Assembly (NCBI GenBank): GCA_016207465.1 | Contig: JACQPP010000111.1 | Span: 1 to 16,096 of the forward strand | DNA length: 16,096 bases | Source of the DNA: Methanobacteriota archaeon | Lineage (GTDB): Archaea; Halobacteriota; Syntropharchaeia; JACQPP01 | Direction of reading: 5' to 3' | Shown here: positions 11,175 through 16,096 of the stretch, one piece after another | How the letters are laid out: the number at the start of each line of letters is the position of its first letter | Position numbering within the stretch: position 1 is the stretch's first letter | The notes under the pieces: generated by a model | Seen by the model: the letters and a program-made list of their open reading frames with translations, nothing else | The model's database searches: none | What the model was told of the DNA's origin: nothing | Program-made: the position numbers and the translations under genes

Positions 11175-12659
11175 TCACTTTCCCGTTGTCTTGGCCGATG
11201 CCTTGGCGACGTTGGCCCGCATGGTCTCGAACATCGCCTTCTGCGGGTTGGCGTGGTCAATCAGTAGTTCGCCGTTGAAGGTCGGGTCGTACTTGACGAA
11301 TGCGCCACCGTGGGTGTCCCCGGTGTTGGGAGAGGGTATGCGGGCCTTCACCTGATACGTGTTCAGGTCCAGGACGATGGTCTCCCAGGTCCCTGCGCTG
11401 CTGATCCAGAGTTCGTTCACCTTGGGGTCGGGGTGGAGAATCCCGTGGTCAATGATGGCTCCGCCCGTCTGGATTGGCTGGTTGACATCGCGCTTGGGAA
11501 TGAATGTCTTCGTATCAATGACCCCCACCACTCCGCCGGTGTTGTGGCTGCCCTCTCCCTTGCCCATGGTGTAGAGTTCCGTCTCGTTCCAGTTCAGGCG
11601 AAGGCCATACGGCCCCGCCACGCCTGCGCTGGTGTGGCCCACGACCTCGTTCTTCTCGTTGTCAATCTTGAAGACCAGGCTGTTGGTGCCGTCGGCCACG
11701 TAGGTGTACTTGCCATCCGACGTCTGGGCGGTGCCGATGGGGTGATTCCCCACGCCCGTGATGACTTTCACGGCCCCCGTCTCCAGGTTGAACTTCGCAA
11801 TCCCGGCGCCCTTGAACTCGGCCTCCCGGAGCCAGTCCGCGCCCATGGAGATGTAGAGGAACTTGCCCGTGGGGTCCGCCGACACATAGGGGTGGCCCAT
11901 CGGGCGCACATCGTCGTAGGTGATTGCCCTCACGACCCGGTTGTCGTCATTGGGGTCCAGGACGAAGTGCGGCCCGCCGTTCGCTCCGAAACCGAACTCC
12001 AGCACGACGCGGTCCCGCCCCATCCAGTCCTTGAACGCCGTGATGTGGTGGAGCCTTTGCACGGGGTGGGTCAACACCTTGTCGAGCTTCAGGGTCCTGG
12101 CATTGATGATGAGGACCAGGTTCCGGATTTCCTTGGTGGCATTGTCCCTGTCTGCAGATGCGATATAGACCCACTTCCCGTCCGGCGATGTGCCCAGGCC
12201 GTGGGGCTGCATCGTCGTCTCCCTCCCCAGGTCGAACAGCTTCGACGCGAAGACCTTCTTGGTGTAGGCGTCAATGACCTGCACCCCCGGAAGCTTGTTG
12301 GTCTTGGATGCGCGATGCGCGTATCCCATGCCCTCGCTGGTCATGTAGACCGTGGGATGGTCGGCCGCGCTCCAGGCATCCGGCCCGCTGGAGTCGTACT
12401 TGGCGAGCAGTTTCAGACCTCCCCTGAGGGATTCATTCGTATCCCATCCCACCGGCTGTGCCGCCGTGGCCGCGGGGGCGGCCTGGGCTACCTGCACTAC
12501 CCCGGTGGAGGGGCCCGTGGCGGTGGGCGCCGCGCCGCCCGAGAACAGGAGCGCGAGGGCGACGATGGCCACCGCGGCGGGGAGGCCGATGGCGATTGCC
12601 AGCACGGGTTTCCTCATGGGCACCCTCATCCTGGGTGCAATATCGCTTCCGTCGGTCAT
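11175..12659 (-). CDS. Membrane-anchored His-rich beta-propeller, possible metalloenzyme
   Basis: A 494-residue protein: one membrane helix (about 17-40), a low-complexity Ala/Pro/Thr linker (41-68), then a beta-propeller of about seven YVTN-like blades (about 80-478). Blade strands are seen at SPDGKWVYIAS, DPTGKFLYISM, SDGKYTYVAD, WNETELYTMG and VNELWISS. Histidines stand just before many of these strands: QPHG (153), LHH (204-205), GPH (231), GHP (256), NHP (306), DHGILHP (405, 409) and THGG (450). In nitrous-oxide reductase and other copper propellers, such loop histidines hold the metal at the top of the funnel. No CuA domain is present. Alternatives are a plain structural YVTN protein or a cytochrome d1-like fold. 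It is first in an operon with cytochrome c. Later Met codons (11, 15) could be the start; GAGG lies 5-9 bases before the ATG chosen. Confidence 0.85.
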   Translation of the reverse strand: MTDGSDIAPRMRVPMRKPVLAIAIGLPAAVAIVALALLFSGGAAPTATGPSTGVVQVAQAAPAATAAQPVGWDTNESLRGGLKLLAKYDSSGPDAWSAADHPTVYMTSEGMGYAHRASKTNKLPGVQVIDAYTKKVFASKLFDLGRETTMQPHGLGTSPDGKWVYIASADRDNATKEIRNLVLIINARTLKLDKVLTHPVQRLHHITAFKDWMGRDRVVLEFGFGANGGPHFVLDPNDDNRVVRAITYDDVRPMGHPYVSADPTGKFLYISMGADWLREAEFKGAGIAKFNLETGAVKVITGVGNHPIGTAQTSDGKYTYVADGTNSLVFKIDNEKNEVVGHTSAGVAGPYGLRLNWNETELYTMGKGEGSHNTGGVVGVIDTKTFIPKRDVNQPIQTGGAIIDHGILHPDPKVNELWISSAGTWETIVLDLNTYQVKARIPSPNTGDTHGGAFVKYDPTFNGELLIDHANPQKAMFETMRANVAKASAKTTGK

Positions 12660-12704
12660 GGGTCCTCACTCTCCTCTCGCCGTTGGGGGCGAGGAAAAGG
12701 ATAC

Positions 12705-12744
12705 TTCAGAATTGGTTCCGGAACTCCTCCGGAATCCTTCTGAA
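12705..12744. promoter_or_regulatory. Compound inverted repeat upstream of the propeller operon
   Basis: Outer arms TTCAGAA (12705-12711) and TTCTGAA (12738-12744) enclose inner arms TTCCGGA (12716-12722) and TCCGGAA (12728-12734) around a 5-base loop. It begins 26 bases past the stop of the surface-glycoprotein gene, and on the minus strand is followed by CCTTTTCC. It may be a terminator of that gene, an operator of the propeller operon, or both; its left half (12705-12721) recurs at the surface-glycoprotein promoter. Confidence 0.6.
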
Positions 12745-12769
12745 ACCGGCCTCAATGGGCCCGGCGGCC

Positions 12770-15517
12770 TCATGGCCCATTCCTCCGGCTTCGGCGGGCC
12801 GCGGCCACCGCCACCAGGAGGGTCGCGGCGGCGAGGGTGGCCTCGAAGCCCGGGGGCTTCGGGGAGGCAGGGGGAGGGGCCTTGGAGGAGATGCCGTTTC
12901 CATCGGATGCGACTCGAGCAAGGGATGGGCCAGATGGGGGCGCCGCAGATGGGGCGGGGGCCTTTTTCGCCTCCACTTCAAGAGTGATGGTCTTGATGCC
13001 CGTGTTTTTTCCGTCGTCCACGTGGGCCGAGACATAGTAGACGCCCGCCTCGTCGAAGAGGGTGGTGCAGTTGAAGACCTCGATGCCGTTCCCCGGGACC
13101 GCGCGGGCGGCGGCGCAGCCCGCCAGCACCTCTCCTCCCTGGAGCCAGGAGACATTCAGGGAACTGGAGGCCGTGTCCCCCTTGTTCTCCACCGCCACCG
13201 AGAGGGTCACGTTCTTCCCCGCATTGGCCTTGGTTGGGCCCTGGATGTTTCCCACGGCGAGCGAGGCGGGGGTCCCCGGCGCGAGCTGGCAGACAGCGGA
13301 GGCCGAGCCCAGGGGAGAGGGCCGGTCCGGGGTCCGCCCCTCCGCGGGGTAGTCGGCGGTCACGGTGTAGTTGCCGGGGGAGAGGCCCGAGGTGGGGAAG
13401 GTGGCGCTGAATGCCCCCTTGGAGACCAGGGTGACCTGGGTCTGGGTGGTGTTGGGGTTGGAGAGGGTGATGGAGACGTTGGCCTTGTCCACCCGGTTGC
13501 TCTTCCCGGAGATGGTGTGGTCGCGGCCCGCGATGGCGCGGCCGCATGGGTTCAGGGTGACGCGGCGGGGCTCCACGGTGAACTTCAGCACCTGGAAGAA
13601 CTCGTAGTCGTCGCTGGCAGGCTCCCCGACGGCATCTTTGAGGAGGGCCAGTATCTGTCTCCCCGGCTGGTTGGCGAGCCCCGGCTTGGTCGCGTCATCG
13701 TCGCTGCAGTCGAAGTAGGTGAAGGGGTTGGTGGCCCCGGCGCCCTTGTCGGCGTAAACCCCGTCGCGGCCGAGGGTCTGGAGGAAGACGGTGACCTCTC
13801 CCGGGTCCTCCACCAGGTTCGCGGGGATGCCCTGCTTGAACTTGTAGTCGTCCTCCTTCACCACCCGGGCGGAGCCGGTGCCGCATTTCCCTCCGGCGGT
13901 GGTCCCCTTCTCGTTGAATACCCAGTAGTATATCTGCGCGACGCCGCGGGCGCTCCCGGAGAAGTCCGGCTTGTCGTCCTGGGCCACCTTGGAGAGCGAG
14001 ATGGATGCGGTCAGCCCCCCGGCGACCAGCGTGAACGAAGACGAGGCCCCCGGACCCACGAGGGTCCCCGGCGGGGGGCCGGTCTTGGTAATGCCCTCTT
14101 TGATGTTCAGGCCCTGCGTCCCGCGGCCCCCGGCCCCGGTGGCGGGCCAGCAGGAGGTTCCGCCGGCGGCCTTGCTGATGGAGGAGCCGCAGACCCACAC
14201 CTCGACGAACCGGGGTCCCGGGAGTTCCCTGGAGGTGTCCCACTCCTCGGTGAAGGTGCCGTCCCCCCTCACCAGGGTGTCGTTGAAGTAGACGCGGCTG
14301 TTGAGGGCGATGGTGATGTACTCGCCTCCGAGGGCGGTCCCCTGAATCCGGACTTTCTCGCCCACGGTGTAGTTCGGCTTGTCGGTGGTCACCGTGGCGG
14401 ACACGGATTCCGCTTTCACCACGACCGTCGGCCGGGTCGCGCTCCCCCCGACCAGGGAGGCGTTGAACTCGTAGATGAACTTCTTCGTCAGCGTCAGGGC
14501 GACCCCGAACTTCCCGTTCTGGTCGGCCCTCATGCAGGCGGTCCCCTTGCTGATGTTGGATGCCGAGGTGGACAGGTTGGCGGTGACTCCCCAGCCGCCC
14601 ACGTTGGAGCAGCTCCGCCCCGAGGTGGTGTCGGTCCCGACGAGCTGGGTCCCCAGTTCGGAGAAGCCGCTCCCGCTCACGTAGGCCACGCTGGAGTCGG
14701 CCCCCCCTCTCAGGGGATTGTTGGCGACCTGCACCAGTTTGAAGGGCTGGGCGGTCCCGCGGAGGTAGAACGGCCGGTCCTGCGTCACCACCGTCTCGGA
14801 GGCGGTGAGGGTGATTTCCGCATCCACCACCCGGAATGAGACGCCCTTGCTCTCGGCGTCCAGGCCGTTGCAGGCCGTGGAGTTGGTTTTGACCAGGGCC
14901 GTGTAGTTCTCGGTGCTCCAGCTGACGGGCACCGTCAGGTTCGTGCTGGCCGCCCCTGCGCTGGAGACCGCCGCGTTGCTGGCCGTGCTTCTGGAGACGC
15001 CCGAGGAGTCCTGCACCAGGAAGGAGAGGGTGCAGCCTGCGACGGGGGCCAGGTAGGTGGTCGCGTTCAGCACAATCTTGTCGCTCCGCGCCGCCGCGCT
15101 GACCCCCCGGCCCCCGTATCCCGCCTCGGCCGACGTCGTCCTCATGGCCGCGTCGGGAAACGGCCGGACGAAGGTGAAAATGGTGGAGTTCACCTGCGAC
15201 GGGGTCGCGTTCCACGTGCCGCAGGAGAGGTTGTAGCGGCCCGGGACCAGCCCCGCGTCCCGGGCGTTGAACATGCCCCCGGAGAAGGGGAGGAAGAGGC
15301 TGTTCTGGGCGATTCCCTCCGAGGCGCCATCCACGGGCCCCACCAGGGTCCCCGCGCTGCACCCGCTCACGTCCCCGGCGCCACCCACGCTCCCGTTGGT
15401 GAAGTTGAGGATGACCTCCCCGATGACCGCAGATTCCCCGGGGTTGACGACTCGGGCGGAGGCCCCGGCCCCCAGCACCAAGATGGCGAGAGCCAAGGCC
15501 GACGCAGCCCGCAGCAT
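12770..15517 (-). CDS. Large surface glycoprotein with PGF-CTERM tail, S-layer-like
   Basis: A 915-residue exported protein. A signal peptide (MLRAASALALAILVLGAGASA) starts it. The C-terminus has a Pro/Ala/Lys/Ser-rich linker, then PPGFEAT (from 888), a hydrophobic stretch and RRSRR: the PGF-CTERM signal, which archaeosortase A removes while attaching the protein to a membrane lipid. Between them lie repeated beta-sandwich-like domains with phrases such as TTDKPNYTVGEKVRIQGTA, LSKVAQDDKPDFSGSARG and NVTLSVAVENKGDT (a CARDB-like end domain). Many N-x-S/T sites (for example NFT, NAT, NLT, NYT, NIS, NTT, NVS, NCT) point to heavy N-glycosylation, and frequent Cys pairs to disulfides. It is probably the S-layer or another major wall protein. 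No archaeosortase gene is in the window. A TATA-like box lies 26 bases before the ATG. Confidence 0.92.
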   Translation of the reverse strand: MLRAASALALAILVLGAGASARVVNPGESAVIGEVILNFTNGSVGGAGDVSGCSAGTLVGPVDGASEGIAQNSLFLPFSGGMFNARDAGLVPGRYNLSCGTWNATPSQVNSTIFTFVRPFPDAAMRTTSAEAGYGGRGVSAAARSDKIVLNATTYLAPVAGCTLSFLVQDSSGVSRSTASNAAVSSAGAASTNLTVPVSWSTENYTALVKTNSTACNGLDAESKGVSFRVVDAEITLTASETVVTQDRPFYLRGTAQPFKLVQVANNPLRGGADSSVAYVSGSGFSELGTQLVGTDTTSGRSCSNVGGWGVTANLSTSASNISKGTACMRADQNGKFGVALTLTKKFIYEFNASLVGGSATRPTVVVKAESVSATVTTDKPNYTVGEKVRIQGTALGGEYITIALNSRVYFNDTLVRGDGTFTEEWDTSRELPGPRFVEVWVCGSSISKAAGGTSCWPATGAGGRGTQGLNIKEGITKTGPPPGTLVGPGASSSFTLVAGGLTASISLSKVAQDDKPDFSGSARGVAQIYYWVFNEKGTTAGGKCGTGSARVVKEDDYKFKQGIPANLVEDPGEVTVFLQTLGRDGVYADKGAGATNPFTYFDCSDDDATKPGLANQPGRQILALLKDAVGEPASDDYEFFQVLKFTVEPRRVTLNPCGRAIAGRDHTISGKSNRVDKANVSITLSNPNTTQTQVTLVSKGAFSATFPTSGLSPGNYTVTADYPAEGRTPDRPSPLGSASAVCQLAPGTPASLAVGNIQGPTKANAGKNVTLSVAVENKGDTASSSLNVSWLQGGEVLAGCAAARAVPGNGIEVFNCTTLFDEAGVYYVSAHVDDGKNTGIKTITLEVEAKKAPAPSAAPPSGPSLARVASDGNGISSKAPPPASPKPPGFEATLAAATLLVAVAAARRSRRNGP

Positions 15518-15539
15518 GAGCAGGGGTTGAAGGCGGCCT

Positions 15540-15588
15540 GAATAACCCTTTTTCAGAATCCATTCCGGGGCGCTCCAGAATCGCTTCC
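15540..15588 (-). promoter_or_regulatory. Surface-glycoprotein promoter with two 13-bp direct repeats
   Basis: A TATA-like TTATTC (15540-15545, minus strand) is centred 26 bases before the ATG at 15517. Upstream of it, CAGAATCCATTCC (15554-15566) and CAGAATCGCTTCC (15576-15588) match at 11 of 13 bases and are offset by 22 bases, two helical turns. They lie where an archaeal activator would sit. Confidence 0.6.
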
Positions 15589-15678
15589 CAGTGCCTACAT
15601 AATCTACCGACCTCGACGGAAGAGATATTCAGAAGTGTTAAGGGGAGCCCCTCCGAGTTCCCACCGAACGATGAATGG

Positions 15679-15960
15679 ATGGAGAACCTTCTCTACTTCC
15701 TCTTTGCGGCCACGCGCGGTGGAGCCACGAGGAGACGCATCGTTGAAGTCCTGAAGAAGAGCCCCATGAACGCGAACCAACTGGCGACTCATCTGGGCGT
15801 TGACTACCGGACGGTGATGCACCACCTGCGAATCCTGGAGAAGAACAACATCGTCACCGTCATCGGGGAGAAGTACGGCCAAGTCTACTTCCTCTCCCAG
15901 GCCATGGAGGAGTACTACCCCTACCTCGCCAGCATCATGAAGGAGGGTACGCACGCATGA
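15679..15960 (+). CDS. Winged-helix transcription regulator (ArsR-like)
   Basis: A 93-residue single-domain regulator. It shows FLFAATRGGATRRRIVEVLKKSPMNANQLATHLG, then the recognition helix DYRTVMHHLRILEKNNIVTVIG and a wing GEKYGQVYFLS, ending in a short helix. No Cys metal site is present, so it is not a classic metal sensor. Such small winged-helix proteins often act with a membrane partner in archaea, and the next gene overlaps as ATGA. It is divergent from the surface-glycoprotein gene across a 161-base gap with repeats, so it is a candidate regulator of that gene. Confidence 0.9.
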   Translation: MENLLYFLFAATRGGATRRRIVEVLKKSPMNANQLATHLGVDYRTVMHHLRILEKNNIVTVIGEKYGQVYFLSQAMEEYYPYLASIMKEGTHA

Positions 15961-16096
15961 CGTTCCACGAATGGTTCCTCGCCCTCTACGGCGCCCATCC
16001 CGAGCACGCGGCCCTGATTCTGGTGGACCTGGTCCTGGCGGTCGCCATCAGCGCCGTCCTGGCATTCAGCTACCGGAAGATGAAGGTCCGGTTCAC
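15957..16096 (+). CDS. Membrane protein, N-terminal part, cut by window edge
   Basis: The ATG overlaps the regulator's stop (ATGA). The 46 visible residues start MTFHEWFLALYGAHPEH and contain one hydrophobic helix (AALILVDLVLAVAISAVLAF) followed by YRKMKVRF. The rest is outside the window, so no function can be given; it may be a membrane partner of the regulator. Confidence 0.75.
   Translation, partial: MTFHEWFLALYGAHPEHAALILVDLVLAVAISAVLAFSYRKMKVRF

Noticed and set aside
11175..12659. Calling the propeller nosZ
   Set aside because: The CuA cupredoxin domain and its Cys/Met ligands are absent and overall sequence similarity cannot be shown by eye; only the His placement is suggestive.
12458..14839. 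Long plus-strand open frame of 793 codons opposite the propeller and surface-glycoprotein genes
   Set aside because: It spans two well-supported minus-strand genes and the gap between them, has low-complexity Gly/Arg/Val composition and no recognisable domain; high GC removes stop codons in shadow frames.
13695..15563. Minus-strand frame of 622 codons overlapping the surface-glycoprotein gene
   Set aside because: Its Arg/Gly/Pro-rich product has no domain or signal, whereas the other frame has a signal peptide, glycosylation sites and a PGF-CTERM tail.
15554..15588. CRISPR or satellite repeat
   Set aside because: Only two copies of 13 bases with a 9-base gap, directly upstream of a TATA-like box; a regulatory direct repeat fits better.

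Overview
The window looks like a piece of a high-GC euryarchaeal chromosome, probably not a halophile because the proteins are not strongly acidic. The case for archaea rests on four things: TATA boxes of the form TTTATAA about 26-30 bases before start codons, with apparently leaderless starts; a 915-residue surface glycoprotein with a PGF-CTERM tail (the archaeosortase A sorting signal); ArsR-type winged-helix regulators; and tight ATGA/GTGA overlaps. I cannot place it more finely; a GC-rich Thermoplasmata-like lineage is only a guess. No rRNA, tRNA, CRISPR array or insertion sequence was seen. No gap between genes exceeds 300 bases.

Layout. (1) 1-908 holds the 3' part of glnA, a class I-beta-like glutamine synthetase, ending in a hairpin that can also serve the converging gene. 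(2) 956-2372, minus strand: a CcdA-type thiol transporter and a small four-helix membrane protein with a CPGC motif. (3) 2469-3479, divergent from ccdA: an ArsR-type regulator with a CPYC motif and a small membrane protein; an inverted repeat covers the regulator's TATA box. (4) 3507-5118: a compact five-gene heavy-metal operon with a CmtR-like Cd/Pb-type sensor, a MerT/MerF-like mini-transporter, a CopZ-type Zn/[2Fe-2S] protein, a 50-residue Cys-rich protein and a membrane protein. It has no reductase or P-type ATPase. (5) 5233-8478, minus strand: a TlpA-thioredoxin/DUF3179 fusion lipoprotein, an 85-residue helical protein, a small membrane protein, a membrane-anchored DsbA-like protein and a tiny basic CxxC peptide. 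(6) 8592-12659, minus strand: a four-gene operon with a membrane-anchored His-rich beta-propeller, a cytochrome c lipoprotein, a membrane protein with an intramembrane CC, and a second CcdA/DsbD-like protein. (7) 12770-15517, minus strand: the large surface glycoprotein. (8) 15679-16096, plus strand: a winged-helix regulator overlapping the start of a membrane protein that runs off the edge.

Common theme. Almost everything after glnA concerns thiol redox chemistry outside the membrane, heme or metal handling, and metal sensing. CPxC motifs recur in at least five unrelated proteins. The most interesting unit is region 6. Its propeller carries histidines in the entry loops of most blades, as copper propeller enzymes such as nitrous-oxide reductase do, and is encoded with its own cytochrome c, a CcdA-like protein and two proteins predicted to start, once mature, with His-Phe-Gly. 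I infer a candidate undescribed metalloenzyme system. A 17-base element is shared between the region upstream of this operon and the surface-glycoprotein promoter, suggesting co-regulation.
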